Origin: Pseudovirgaria hyperparasitica
Lineage: Eukaryota > Ascomycota > Dothideomycetes > Acrospermales > Acrospermaceae
DNA: 64,000 nucleotides
Direction of reading: 5' to 3'
Assembly (NCBI RefSeq): GCF_010093815.1
Contig: NW_022985563.1
Coordinates: 698,247 to 762,246 of the forward strand
The notes below the pieces were generated by a model, which worked only from the letters and a program-made list of their open reading frames with translations, was not told the origin of the DNA and made no database searches. The position numbers and the translations under genes were made by a program. Shown here one piece after another: positions 1 to 12,660 of this stretch (its first letter is position 1; every line of letters starts with the position of its first letter).

Positions 1-438
1 CATCACATGGCGAGTGGAATGTCTAGAAGCTTGGAATACTCGGATTCGTCCTATACATAGGTATATCTATTGCGAAGTAAGGCATGCCTCAGTTGAGATT
101 ACCATCGTCTATGGAAGTCTGTGCTCAATTTGTCTGGAAATTCTGGCTCTAGATGATAGTTCGTTAAATATGAGTGCTGCAAAACGTACATAGCGCCTTT
201 GGGATGGGTGAAGCTGTGGTCATGATTTGTGCGCACGTGTGTTAGTAAGGATGCTACTGAAGGAGGATTTTCCTTCCAAAGCTTTATGAAAGTACCATAT
301 CTCTGTAGAGAGGGGCGAGATAAGTGTGAAAGCACGAGCTCAAAAGTCACTGTGCCTGTAGGATGGATAGCTATGTTGATAGTCGGTGGGGAGGACCAAA
401 TGAGCGTCGTGACATCAATTGCACTCTCTGTTCTCTAT
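1..438. other. Edge sequence without a supported gene
   Basis: No reading frame here has an ATG start together with a recognisable motif. It is probably the downstream region of the hydrolase gene whose stop codon is at 439. I see no repeat. Confidence 0.5.
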
Positions 439-1569
439 CTATATGATTCCATATGCTTTCTTCAGCGCCTCCACGATGATCACGTTGTATCGCTTCGCCT
501 CATCACAAATATCGTCCAGCCCGGCCACTATGTGTGGCATTCCTCTGAGCATGTGGTACTCCGACTGATTGCCCGCTTCTAACAATTTCTTATGATAGGC
601 TTCGCCCTCTGAGCACAGCGGATCCATCTCAGCAGTCGTTATGAGCGCCGGGGCCAGATTACTCAGATCAGCAGCGCGAATCGGCGACACAGATGGATTC
701 TAATGTAGGAACACATTCAGCAAAAGCAGCGATTAACAGGGTGCAAGACGTACGTTGTATGTCTCGGCGCGCCTCGGTACGCCCAGAAAGTGCCTTGCGA
801 AATACTCCATCCGCGCACCACTCAACGGAACCGTCTCGTACATCTTCACATGACTCTTGTACGGTACCGACTGTGAAAGCTTCCCGCTCTCATCATAATG
901 GTCCATATCGCATACTGGCACGTGTAGAAGCTGCAGCACCAGCTTGATCCCTGCGTCGCGCGCTCGCTGAGACACGACAGCCGAGAGATGACCGCCGGCG
1001 GAGGGACCACCAACAGCTGTTCTTGCTACGTCCAAATTATATTTTGCGATGATGGCGGGCGATAAGATCCATTGTGTCGCCTGCCAGCAGTCGTCCACGG
1101 GCGTGGGGAACGGAAATTCGGGCGCGTGGCGGTATCCAACATCGAAAGCTACAGCGCCCGTCTCGTGTACGATGCGCTTGCAATGTTCTGCTTCAACCAG
1201 GTGGTCGCCAAACACCCAGCCGCCGCCGTGGAAATTTACATATATGGGTCGGCCGTGCCTGTTGTCTATCTGCGTAGTCTTGGGCTGGTATACGCGGATC
1301 GTTATCTGGCCATCTGGGCCAGTGACTTGTAGCTGTTCGTCGCTGATGACGCCCACGTTGGCATCTGGGGCGGGGGCTTTGCCGAAGCGGGTGTTGTATG
1401 CGGAGGGGTCTTTGCGGTAGGCCTCGATAGGGACTTGATGGCCGGCGAGACGACCAGCTGCGTAATGGGTGTGGTACTTTACGTAGGTAGGGTCGAAGCG
1501 GTCAATGAGGTGTGGCGGGATGCTGTTGAGGAGAGGGTGAGAGAGCTGTGCTGGTTTGAGATCAGACAT
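439..1569 (-). CDS. Alpha/beta hydrolase fold-3 (HSL-type) esterase or lipase
   Basis: Two exons, 1569-754 and 699-439, give 358 residues. The 54-nt phase-0 intron at 753-700 has donor GTACGT and acceptor TAG, and it restores the C-terminal third of the fold. Visible signatures are the oxyanion-hole motif HGGGW (residues 114-118), the nucleophile elbow GPSAG (188-192, Ser190), and the probable catalytic Asp298 (in AEMDPL) and His328 (in GMPHIV). This is the layout of the hormone-sensitive-lipase/GDXG branch, which hydrolyses short- to medium-chain esters. I see no signal peptide, so it is probably intracellular. The substrate cannot be read from the sequence; detoxification or secondary-metabolism roles are common in fungi. 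The upstream frame is closed, and the ATG at 1569 gives a normal N-terminus. Confidence 0.9.
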
Positions 1570-2254
1570 GTTGACAGGTGTAAGAAGATGACGAATGACT
1601 GGTAATGTGAGCTGTCCACCTACTTACGGAAAGTCTTAGAAGGAGTTAATGTATAAGTTAACAATGGTCGCTCAGCTCGGCTTACTATCCAGTTGAGTGT
1701 GAAGATGGAGCCGTTGCATTCATCAGGACGGAGCTGCGGGGACGCGGGGTGGAGTCAAGCCGGTGTGGAGCAACTGTTGGATTGGAGCTGTCAAGGCTGA
1801 GCTAATTAATGCATATACCGTGATTCGTGCAGAAGCGTGGAATGACTCTGCCTAGACATAATGAGGACATTAGTAGTGGAGGATGATTCCGTCTTGTATA
1901 GTTGGGTCATTGGTCGAAAAGAACTGAATCTGATGTTTCGTTGACAAAACGGAGTTACCTACATATGGCTTGAATCATGGCGGCAATAGTTGGAATCACC
2001 AGCATAGGATAAGGCAGCGCTCCATAGGAACAAGAAGAAAAGACGGGCCATGGGGATACTCCTCTATCTAATCCCGTAGACAAAGAATTTGATTCAATGG
2101 TTCGTCAACGCCGCGCACAAGAGCGTCTTCCCCCAGTATATTACAATGGGCCCTTGCCGTAGCCGATACCCGCTAATGATGAGAGATGCATATGCTGCTT
2201 CTTCGGTCGTAGATGATGCAATGGACATTAGATGAGGTGAAAACCCTCCGGTTC
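1570..2254. other. Intergenic region between hydrolase and GH72 genes
   Basis: It holds the upstream region of the hydrolase and the downstream region of the GH72 gene. No ORF with motif support and no repeat was seen. Confidence 0.5.
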
Positions 2255-3685
2255 TTACAACATGTATACAGCCGCGGCCAGGCTCATCAATCCCATGGAG
2301 AGCGAAACGGTCAATCCTGAAGCGGCACCTTCACCTGGAGAGTTGTTGGGAGTAGAGCTTTGTCCATCAGAGCTGACTGAAGCGGGAGACTTGTCCGACT
2401 TCTCTCCATCCATGGTGATGTCCTCCTCAGAGTATGTCTCACCGCCGTACTGCGACGGCTCGACGTCCTTGCTCAAACCCGGGCCAGTGCCAGCACCCTT
2501 CGACATGTACGCATTTGCGCCCTTGGGCATCGATGGGATGAGGAGATCCTTGACTTCCCAATCGTCACTGTTTGACGGGCATTCGGAGGCAGTAACCTGA
2601 GACCTGTAACCACCGTCACCCTCTGGGTCGGGCTGATCCTTGTACGCCTTGGCAAGACGCTCAAAGTCTTCGTTGGGGACAATTTCGCCGTTCTTCTCCT
2701 CGACCAATCCGTAGCCGTTAGCCTCGGTCGTGAACTCGTAAGCCATGCCTCCGGAGTAAACGGAGCTCATTTGAGTCGAGAAAAGCGCCTTGACTTCCTG
2801 CCATTCACGCTTGTTGGTGTTGCAACCGTACTCGGCCATGCTATGGATGTGCGTTAGGGTTGTACATATATGCAGATTATAGGCCACTTACATGATCGGG
2901 GCACCGTAGTCCTTGTACCTCTCAACCTTCTTGTCCCAGCCAGAGATCTGCATAGAGGAAGGATCACACCAGGAGTAGTCGTTGAGGGCGAAGAAATCTC
3001 CACGCTGGTGATCGGGACCACAGTCGAAGTACTTCAGCTGGAGATCAACGTTCTCGGCAACATCAGCAGCGGCGTAACCAACGGGAATTGGGCGGTATTC
3101 ATGTTCAGCGATGTAGTTCTTCATGTCACGGATGACGGCCTTGATGTACGGCGCAGCGATAGTGTTGTTCTTCTCGTTGATGATCTCGTTACCACTGATC
3201 ATGAGGAGAAGGTTGTTGTACTTCTGGAACTCATCAATGGTAGCGAAGACGCTTTGAAGATATCTCTCGTTGTAGGAGAGGTGAAGGGATTCCTTGTCCT
3301 GACGGTTGAGTGAGAAGCCCGGGGTGTTGACATCAAGTGCAAGATAGATGCCAGCATCTTCGAGCATCTTCATGGCCTCGTCGTGAGGCTTGGAGTTGTC
3401 GACCGAGTAGATACGGATAGTGTTGATGCTGAGCTGCTTGAACAGCTCAATGTCATGCTTGAGCTGCTCGGTGTTGAGAAGCGGGTCCGCAACGTCGGCG
3501 GCACCACCTGGCTGATAGGCGACACCACGGAGGTAGAAACGTTCTTGGCCAGCGAAGAATGCGTTTCCTTTCGTGGTGACAATGGGAAGACTACCATCTT
3601 GTCTCCTCGTCACAGATTTGACCGTGCCTGTAGGGGAGGCGACAGCAGCGCCCAGGAGAGCGGCTGCGAGAGCGAAAGCCTTCAT
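2255..3685 (-). CDS. GPI-anchored beta-1,3-glucanosyltransferase, GH72 (Gas/Gel family)
   Basis: Exons 3685-2892 and 2840-2255, split by a 51-nt intron (GTAAGT...TAG), give 459 residues. GH72 enzymes cut and re-ligate beta-1,3-glucan chains at the outer face of the plasma membrane and so elongate wall glucan. The N-terminus is a signal peptide (MKAFALAAALLGAAVAS). The catalytic pair is present: Glu167 in SGNEI (acid/base) and Glu268 in AEYGCN (nucleophile). Their spacing of 101 residues equals that of yeast Gas1. The second motif is joined exactly across the intron, which confirms the splice. The C-terminus is Ser/Gly-rich and ends in a hydrophobic segment (about 440-459), as expected for a GPI signal. 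There is no Cys-rich X8/CBM43 module, so it resembles the Gel1-type subgroup rather than Gas1. Which GEL paralogue it is cannot be decided. Confidence 0.95.
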
Positions 3686-6005
3686 GGTATAACGAAAGTG
3701 GTCGAGATTTGGATCAGTTGTAGGAAATACGATGTAGAGATTGTGATGAAAACGATTAAAAATAAATAAGTACCAGTCTCCGAAAGAGTGAGGAGGTACA
3801 GGTACAATGCTTTGTTGAAGGATGAAGAGTCTGAGAGAAGAGTGACATCGAGGGGATGCGCAGAGGTAAAAAGGGAGATGCCATGGCCTTCCCAGGGGCC
3901 GATCCCACTGATAGGCGGTAGCGACAGCCGATACGCCATGGCGGTGGTATTCAAAACGTACGGAGTAATGTGCAATGAATGCTTGTTTGCCTAGCCTCGT
4001 GCTCTAGTCTCTTGGGTCCCCAGTCCGGAAGGTTGTGGTCAGCTTGTCGCCAAATTCATCCAATCTCCTGGCGCAAGTTATGTAGGTCGCTACACGGAAC
4101 CACTCGAGCCGTCCATTGAAGACGTGAATTTCTCACTGCATAGGCCAGTGTATTGGCTCTCTGGCCTAATTACATGCTCGCTCTACTCGACTGTCTCTTA
4201 TGGTTCAAAATTGAAAACCGTCAAAAGATGACATGCTCTGAGGCACTGGATTGACAGAAGGGGTCCAAGGGGCAGGAATTGTGCAAGGGTTGAACCGTTG
4301 GCGCCAAACACTGAAGGCAAAAGGCATAGTGCCAAGGGACGGACCACTTGGCATAATTCCTTTTTGCGCCTTGAGCCTCAGAGTGCCAAAGCTTCGGCCA
4401 ATCACAGACGTGTAATCTCCAGTAAGTCCAAGACCTTAATTAGACCGCCGCCTTCCTTCGCCTCAGGGGTTTGTTGATGCCAGGCATACGGGCGTCTCGC
4501 CTTTCCCGTTTCAGTCCTATTTGCCCTTTCGTGGCCTACTGCCATACCAGCGCGGCTATCCTCTCACAACCGCCAGACCAGACCCTGACGTGATGAGACC
4601 TCAAGCTGCGCGTATCAAGTCTTGCCATGCGTGTATGTGTATATATAGGTATACCAGAACCAGAAGACTGCGCGAGGCCACAGACTACATACAGTGCGTC
4701 ATTTGTTGTTTCACATTATCCTTCAACTTTCAGATCATTCACGTCGATCCCTATGTCGCCGACTCCTTGCGTTTGATTGGCATCTTGGCTGGCACTTTAG
4801 CATCACGATTTCGATGCGACGTGTGGTCGATGCCCGGATGCCTCACACGGCCTGCATGTCCAATACAGTTATGCGCTCGTGATCTCGCGTAGAGATCTAT
4901 TCGTATTGCGGCCACCCAGGCAATCCCTTTAGCATAGATAGGTCAGCAATGGGTTGGTAGTCGTTTAGGTTGCCTCGGCGGACTCAAAAACCCATCTGAA
5001 CACGTGCTCGCAATTCATCTTGAAGCATCATCGGAGAAGTATTGCCCGGTCAAGTCCTGTGGTTTCAAGGTTGTCACGGTCTTCATGAAAGACAGAATGC
5101 GGTCATCCCGACAGATGAGGCAACATTTAGGATAGATTAATGACAGTGCCTCCTTGAGCTGCTGTCCGCATAGAATTCGGACTGTGGGTTGGGGTCGTTG
5201 TTGTTTGGACATCTATCTAACAATTCACAATCAGATTTGCGACGCCACTGGTGACGGTGCCCGGTACTGCTCTGTAGCAAGGCAGTCATCTGATAGAGCA
5301 GCCGAGTTAAGCTCATGGTCCATGGAAGGCAGTCCAATACTTTGAGATACATTCAACTGGCCCGTCTCTATGGCCGTTGCCATGTCGTGAATATTCGAGT
5401 ATACTGTCTGAGGTAATTACTACTTTGTATGAAGTCGTCATGGCTGGTTAGGTATTCCGCAAGAATTCTACTTACCCTCCGAAATGAACTAGGCAGTCCT
5501 GTCACTCTCCAGCCTACAGACCGCATCTTCCAAAATGCTATAGCCTTTTCTGAGCCAATTGAGAAAGCTCTATTAAGTAGACTAGTCGTCTGTGTGATCG
5601 GGAGATAGACATAAGATGAATTGTGGCATGATCTAGCTTTGATGCCTCAGGCTCGGAGCCCTACCACCACACCCGACTCCACGACAGGAGTGCGTCTGCT
5701 TTGCATCCACCAACTCGTGTAATGTTCATCGTACAATCAATCCTCGCTATCATGGGCAGCCTGATGGTATGAATTGATGGCCTTGCATGCGAGGTCAGTC
5801 TTCCTGGTAGACTTCCCTAGCTGTCACATCATTCCCAGCCGGTGATTGGGGCTGTGCTTCGTATTAAGCCGCCTCAATGTTTGGCTAATCACAAGGTCTG
5901 CACGCAAGGAGAAGTTCGACCAAGGTCGACCTAAGTCCCTCTTCGCCGCGATGTAATGCTTCACATCTAGTAGATGCATGGTCTCCGTTGTTGCTATCGA
6001 AGACC
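3686..6005. other. 2.3 kb intergenic region, no supported gene
   Basis: Short frames occur on both strands but lack ATG starts, intron signals or recognisable motifs. The first few hundred bases upstream of 3685 probably hold the GH72 promoter. Nothing else stands out. Confidence 0.45.
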
Positions 6006-7137
6006 ATGGACTCTAAAGGGTTAAACACTACTATTCAGGAGGCGCACGATGCCGAGAAGGGTTCGATGGTATCTGAGGTAATTATTATGCAGCGGCAGTG
6101 TTCCCTGTCCCTACTCGTCGCATCCATGCCCTGATCTGACACTGCTTGGGTAGCTCTCGACGACCCTGAACGTCTACCGTGACAAGCATCACATCCTACT
6201 CACGCCTTGCACACACCCAAGGAAAGAAAAGGCTTTCCCAACCTGGAGGGGCATCGACAAATTCGACGTAAACTCAAACCTCGGGATCAGGGCTCCGCAG
6301 AGCTTCTTCCTACAGCAGCCGATCCTTTCGTTCCACGCGCCCCCGCACCTCCTCCGACGCGGTCATACGAAAAGTTCGCAGGCCCAGCTCCCTCCTGTGT
6401 GTTTGATCCACAACAGTTCGTTCTGGAACAGCTGGAAGATACAGATCGGTCCGAGCCTGGCCACGGAGGGTGTCATTGATCCTCGTGGTGTTGTGTGCGC
6501 AGAACACACTGGTGACCATGTCAACAACGAGAAAGCGCTGAAGGGGTATGGAGTGCGTTCGTGGCGAATGTGGGGTGAGTCGGGCAAAAAATACCACCGC
6601 CTCGTCAATAGCCAGCGAAAGGACACCCAGAAGACAGACATGAAGAGCGTGGAAGAGCAAAAGGTCGAAAGTGCGGAGTCCAGAACTCCCGTCGAAGCCG
6701 ACGAAGTCATCCATCTGCGCTGGGTGTCTCCGCTGAGCACGTCAACGCGCCTGTACACCTTCACGTGGCAGGGCGTATCGTTCTCCTGGAAAGGCACCAG
6801 CACCGTACGAGAGACTCGGAGATTGGGATCGCTGCTCCGATATGCTCATTTGAAGCTGATGGCACAGCTCCCCGACGATGACCCCCATGCATGTCACCCG
6901 GTAGAAGTCTGTCTTGCCACGTATACCTGCTCGATCGCGCCCGAGAAGGCCGGCAAGCTCGACCTGTTCGATGCACAGATCCGCAAGTTGGCGCTGGATC
7001 ATGCGCCTGGCGCTGTTGTAGACTTGCGAGATGTCGTCGTAGCTACTGCCATGTGTATGGTCATGGGAGAATTCGAGAAGCGGGTGTTGGCTAGAGAGCT
7101 GGCGTTTTTGATCATGACTGCTGGAAATGTGAATTAG
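6006..7137 (+). CDS. Unrecognised fungal protein, 351 residues
   Basis: I propose exon 1 at 6006-6077 and exon 2 at 6154-7137, joined in phase 0 across a 76-nt intron (donor GTAATT, acceptor GTAG). The junction is supported because the reading frame upstream of 6154 is closed, while the ATG at 6006 opens a 24-codon leader that fits in frame. Residues just after the junction read LNVYRDKHHILLTP. The middle holds WKGTSTVRE and the C-terminus holds VVDLRDVVVATAMCMVMGEF. The short leader, a beta-rich core and this helical tail remind me of a widespread family of uncharacterised filamentous-fungal proteins, with a distant LURP/tubby-like feel. That resemblance is impression only. Residues 125-170 are Lys/Glu-rich and probably a disordered insert. 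No signal peptide or membrane segment is seen. Confidence 0.7.
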
Positions 7138-8245
7138 GAATGTTGGGATCAGTATGCCAAGTGTATGCAATGATTCGATATGCAGCCAGGTGATGTGCAT
7201 GCTTGACGAGTGATGCTGGGCACCTCGTGCTAGTCGACGGATCCAACGTACCATCCAAGAACATAAAAATCCTTCCTCTCTCAATCCCCCCTCCTTCATG
7301 CCCCCGTTTTCATCCTCCCATCCTCTTTCCAGCCGGTACAAGCCATCACATATCCCTCCGATACGACCACTAAACGACCGCCATCCAGCAAAGCGCAGCC
7401 AAGAAGCATTAGGACATCAACACAAGTATATATATCCCAACATCACACAAACTCCAGTCTCCCTGTAACTCCAAACCACACCTATCCTCCATGAGCCACT
7501 GGCTACGCATATACATGACTTCGGAGCGAAAAGTCCGAGTCGAGTTGAGGTACCTGGACAGCGCGTCATACCGTCGTGCAGCCACAGAGACCTATGCACA
7601 GGACGCCAGCGCTGGCAGTTGGACTGGGGGTGTTGTGGGTATTGAACGTGCTGGCATATATGTTGCTGTGGTATGTTATGTTGTAGTAGCGTCGTCGGCC
7701 GCGCAACCAGGGCGTATGTTGCCATACGATGTATGAACATGAACGAGGGCATGATTTGGTGGCTCGACAAGAGAGATGTCAAAGGCCTTCGTGAACGAAG
7801 TATGGTATACAGTATCGCACACCTCCTTGTCCGTGCTCTGGACGAACTGAATTCGGGTTTCTCGGTGCTGTCGTGTGAGTGTACTTGGCTGTACAGCTGT
7901 GGATGCGTGCGTATTATGTTGGGCTCATGGATGGTGCATTGTCGTTGCTGATGCAACGATACTTGGTATGGACCCGATGGATGGGAGACGTATGTAGGGA
8001 TCTATCTATTCAGCTAGTCAATGGTCCTTAATTCGTATCTCACGAGGGCTACTGCTTCCGCGCATTAAGTACCGGAAGGGGAGGAGGCGGCTCATATCAG
8101 AGTCTAGGCGTTGTGATTGAATACAGTGTATCGTAGACAACCAAGCACGTCTAGTCGACGAGCCCGTGGAAAGACTTTGTGCTTTCCAGCAGTATGGGAA
8201 GCGATTGATCGTTTTTTGGAGCTAGCTAGCTAAGATTGTCCCACA
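7138..8245. other. Intergenic region, no supported gene
   Basis: It lies between the 3' end of the 351-residue protein gene and the repeat array downstream of GT2. Frames on both strands are short and of low-complexity composition. Nothing is assignable. Confidence 0.45.
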
Positions 8246-8382
8246 ACCGAGAATAGTGTTACATTTTGCTACCGAGAACAGTCTTACTTTTTGATACCGA
8301 AAGGGGTGTCACTCCCGTGACGGAAAGAAGCTGCTTTTACAACCGAAAGAAGACAACTTTTACAACCGAAAATACAGACGTC
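8246..8382. repeat. Degenerate ~24-bp tandem repeat downstream of GT2
   Basis: Copies headed by ACCGA or ACGGA begin at 8246, 8271, 8296, 8320, 8342 and 8365, a period of 22-25 bp. The two best copies share ACCGAAAGAAGA..CTTTTACA. The array ends about 140 bp from the GT2 stop codon, so it may lie in the 3' untranslated region. Confidence 0.75.
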
Positions 8383-8521
8383 GTCAAAGTCCAGTACCCC
8401 TGATCCAAGTTTTTACAAGGGTAGCACTCGGAGCGCGCCCCTATACCACCAATCCAAACATCGTAATATCGAAAAACAGCAACAACAATGGACATTACCC
8501 ACTCTCCAAGACCGACATCCC

Positions 8522-10182
8522 TCACTTCTCACACCCACCAATCCCACTCCCACTCCCACTCCCACCAACCTCCCCCAACCTCGAATCCCCAGACCCCTCA
8601 CCCCCACGCGCCCCAGAACGCGACCCGGACCCGGCCCACGACCGCGCCACATCCGGAATCCCCAACCCACTCGTAATCCGCCTAAACATCGACGGCCGCA
8701 CCGGCGCATCAATAAGCGGCCTGCTCGCCCAGCCCGTATCAGACAGCGTGCACAGAGCATAGAACCGGATAAAGGCATGGACATAGCCGAAGAGCAGCGT
8801 TGCAGGGAGGAAGAGGAGCCATCTGGGGTGGCGGCGGTAGAGGGGTGTGAATTTAGCCGTTTTGGTGAGGGCGAGCCAGAGGAGGAAGACTGTGCTTGTG
8901 GTGTAGGTGCCGGTGGATGGGGACGTTGCGCCGAGGAGGAGCCAGAGGAGGAGCGGGTCGATGAGGATGGATGGAAAGGGGACTTGAGTGTACAGCGCGT
9001 ATGTCGACCAGGGCTGTTTCCTGCGCGGAGAACGACGTGAGTGAATGTACGACACACTGCTGCAAACCATCGATTCAAGTGGGGCACTTACATCCAGACA
9101 TCACCATCATACACCAACGTCGTATAATTGCTCCGCCACGTGCTCCGTACCCAGCGCAAACACTGCTTCAGAAACCTAGGCGACACCTCCTGATACGTCC
9201 TGACGACGGCCTCGGGCGCAACCTGGACGCGAATCTGCCACCCGCGCTTATACAGCCAGCGCGTAACGAAGTTGTCGTCGTCGGCCCTGAGGATGCGCCC
9301 GCGCCAGGTCTCGGCCGTGTAGCCGGCGAGAAAGGCGGGGTCGGCGAGGATGCCGGTGCGGACGGCGGCGGTGCGGCCGGAGAGACAGGATGTGCCGCCG
9401 TCGATGGCGGTGGTGGCGGTGATTTCGACGTTGCGGCGCTGGATGTAGAATGAGCCCAGGATTTCGAAGAGTTGCTCGGGGAGCGTCAGGCCGGGCCGGA
9501 GCTGGACTTGTTGGAGGGTGCCGGCGGCGCCGACGGTGGGGTTGTCTAGGGGCGCGAGGAGGTGGTGGAGGAGGCGGTCGGGCCAGATGACGTCGTCGTC
9601 GACGAGGACGGTGATGGAAGATGCGATCTGCTTGATGCCGATGGCGACTTGTTTGCGTTTGTTGGCTTCCTTGCTGTATAGGACTTTGAGGCTGGTGCCG
9701 TAGTGATCGCGAAACTCGTCGACGTACTTTTCCACGAGGGGGTCGAGGACTTTGCGGTTTGTCACGCCGACGAGGATGATCTGGGAGGGTCTGGAGAGGG
9801 CGCATTTTTGGATGGTGACTTCCAGCATCTCGGTGTTGTCGCAGATTGTCGGGATCAGTACGGTGGCATCTTGGGGCTTGTACTTTGGATCTTGGGGGAG
9901 AGGGATGGGCTTACGCTGGAGCCATAGCTGGATGTGTCGTAGGAACCTGACATAGCGCCAGAGGCTGGAATATGTGATTAGTCTGGGGGTTGGATTGATC
10001 TAGTATTGACTATGTTCTTACAAGAGGAGTATGAAAGCGACGGATTGCCAGGAGCAAGAAAGGGGCCGGTATGAAAACAAAGAACTCGTCGGTGCTTGTT
10101 GGGTACGTAGCTGCCATTCCCCCTGAAAGTGGAACATCAATTCCGTCCAGGAGGCGCCCAACTGCTCGTACTGATCTTGCAT
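8522..10182 (-). CDS. GT2: Type 2 glycosyltransferase GT2 (Cps1/hyaluronan-synthase-like)
   Basis: Three exons, 10182-10022, 9964-9092 and 9020-8522, with introns of 57 and 71 nt, give about 510 residues. The family is a processive GT2-fold polysaccharide synthase of the fungal plasma membrane; its orthologue in Zymoseptoria tritici and Fusarium is needed for hyphal growth on solid surfaces and for virulence. Visible catalytic motifs are VDDDV (about 175-179), the acceptor-site DDDNF (282-286) and QCLRW (321-325, the QxxRW signature). A membrane segment precedes LWRYVRFL near residue 50, and three more follow the catalytic domain (ILIDPLLLWLLL, STVFLLWLAL, LFLPATLLFGYVHAF). The start is tentative: Met at 10182 is the first in-frame ATG, but the frame is open further upstream and a 5' exon is possible. 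The Gly/Ser-rich C-terminus is encoded by a microsatellite-like stretch at 8525-8575, unusual for the family. Confidence 0.9.
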
Positions 10183-12488
10183 GATAGGAGATAGTTGCCG
10201 GTAATTCTCCCACTTGGATCGTGCCACACTCTTGCCGTGCAGTCGTTGATATGCCGATGCAATTGAACGGATGAATAGCCAGACAGATTTTGTATGTACT
10301 CGCCAGCATCTGAAAATGATAGGGCAAATTAGACCCGGGGCCGCGCGTATAACGCTCCGGTTCTGTTCATCGACAGCAAGCGAGGCAAGACTGAATCAAC
10401 ACCGTGCTCGTTCTCCTGTTCGAGGCGCGGGAGGGTAAGATACCCGCCAGGGAAGCACTGTGGATCAGCCAGGTACCATGGGAAGTGTGTCCGTCGCCAA
10501 CACGGCGAAAGGGGGTCAATGTCGGTTAGGCAGATTATGTCTCAAAACACTGGAACCGTGTCCTTGGCCGAAGATGCGGACACTGTCTGGTGGGATCATA
10601 ACGGTTCCAAGTCAAGGAAGCAATTTACAGTGGACTTTGGGACTTTATGTATGCACAGTGTAGAACGAGGAGATCAACGAATCTTCAGCAAGTCTGAGAC
10701 CCCTTGTATAGTGTCCTGGTCTATTTCGGAGGAACCTCCGAGATGTGTGCTCGTGCACAGGGACTGTCATGGCTGTAGAACGGCATTTTTTGCATTGGCA
10801 GTGATGAATAATGGTCGTACGCTGGAGTCATGAGGGCGGTGCAGCGGCGTGTGGGTAGGGGTAAGGGCCAAGTCAGGAAGGGACTTGGACAAAGGATGCT
10901 GTAGCCCAGGGATATTGTGGAGAAAGAGGCTCGTCCTCTTTGTACAGCCGAAGCATCGCAATGGATGCTCGTAATATCTTGGCAGCACGGGCAGCGATCA
11001 TTCTTGTTTGCTGACTGGGGACATGTGGTGCAACACGAGCTACATGGGCTTGAAGATGGAAGCCAGGAAGCCAGAAGTCACGACATGACGGGGCTTTTTG
11101 CGAGATCGAGTGCCTGTGTTGTGGTTTTTGGAATTTGCCATTCATGTCCATATGTGTTGTAGCAAAGGGGCTGCGTCATCAGCTTCCTGGAACACAATGT
11201 GGTACGTACGCGTCAAAGAAGGTATGCACAGTGTCGAAGCGAGAGACGCAGCTCAGGAAACGAAGAAACGTGCTCTGGAGTCGTAGGGGGTTGGGCGGAC
11301 ATGTGTGGAGATGCTCCCTGGACACATCGAAGAGAGACTGGGTGAGCAGTATACTGTCCGAGTCACGGACATGAAAGGAGGGTAAACAAGTTTGACCAGC
11401 GAGATAAGCCAACGTACCTTCACAACAAGCCCCTACTAAAGTGCACGATCTGCAGAGAATGAAGTTCGTATTAGACAGTCCACGAAAACAACGGATACAC
11501 AAAGACTATCCGTAGTGAATAAACAATGATAACCATCAACAGACAACCATGCCATCGCCACAACAACACTGTGCTCTCCAAACAAAGCAACATCAACATC
11601 GACAAGAATCCACGCCAACCATACCCTCCCGCGAAGCTACTGTACACCATAAACAGCGCCACCCCAACAAGCACACCCACATCCTCGCCCTCCCCCCCAA
11701 AACCATCCACTACCCAACAAACCACACAAAAAAAACCACACAACAGCCCCCACCTCAGTCCGAATCCAAGACACGTGATGAAACCCAAACCAACAGCGAC
11801 GCCACAGAAGTTCGACGTAGACATAGAGCCCTGCGACACCCCCTGTCCACAGACAGGTCAGCACAGATCAGGGATAGAGGACGGGCGCACCCGCGTGTGC
11901 CTTGCATCCTTGAATGAATAATGCGGGTGGCTGCCGGTTGCGGGTAGCTGCCGAATACGCCGTGTTTAAGGGTGATGATCTTGAGGGAGTATGGAGTGTG
12001 GAGGTGTATATACACTTCCGCATCAAAGCTTCCTCCGCCATCACGACTGTAACTCTTACATCGCTTACCCAAATACCAACTAATAGCTCCTTGCAACTTA
12101 TTATCGTCCTTCCCTCGTCGTGTTCCCCCTCGTCGTCATTCGCCTAGTCGTCTTCACCACTCGTCGTCTTCGTCCTCGACCTCGACCCCCTGCTTAACAT
12201 CCACCATCGACCCCCTACTCAACCCAACCCCCTACTCAACATCCAAAACTCAAAATCCACAACTCAAAATCCACCCATAATCCATACCCCACACTCAAAA
12301 CCCACCACTCTCATCCTCCTCGATCACCACCAAGCCTATAATCATACTTTCTACCTTTTGCATGCATAACCTGATCAACGACTAGCACCAGCACTACCAC
12401 TACCACTACCAACACCAGGACCACCACTACCAGCACTACCAATCATAGAAACACTCGTTGCGGCTGGGTATGTAGCGCGGTATGGAGG
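10183..12488. other. Intergenic region with no supported gene
   Basis: It holds the GT2 promoter side and then 2 kb without recognisable coding sequence. Frames near 11.5-11.9 kb come from C/A-rich low-complexity sequence on both strands and are probably chance. Confidence 0.45.
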
Positions 12489-12660
12489 TGTGTGTGTGTA
12501 TAGGGGTGTGTGTATAGGGGTGTGTGTATAGGGGTGTGTGTATAGGGGTGTGTGTATAGGGGTGTGTGTATAGGGGTATGTAGTATAGGGGTGTGTAGTA
12601 TGGGGGTATCTAGTGTAGGGGTGTGTTTGCGTGGTATGTGTATAGGGGTATATTTGTGTG
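12489..12660. repeat. Minisatellite, 14-bp unit
   Basis: Tandem copies of TGTGTGTATAGGGG run from about 12489 to 12575. Degenerate copies (GTGTGTAGTATGGGG and similar) continue to about 12660. Confidence 0.85.

Noticed and set aside
7417-7956. 179-codon minus-strand frame and its plus-strand partner
   Set aside because: Low-complexity Ser/Gln/His-rich composition, no ATG context or motif, and long open frames on both strands at once.
10010-10327. Alternative frame over the first GT2 exon (MAATYPTSTDEFF...)
   Set aside because: Its phase does not match the acceptor at 9965; only the other frame gives the conserved FLWRYVRFL membrane segment.
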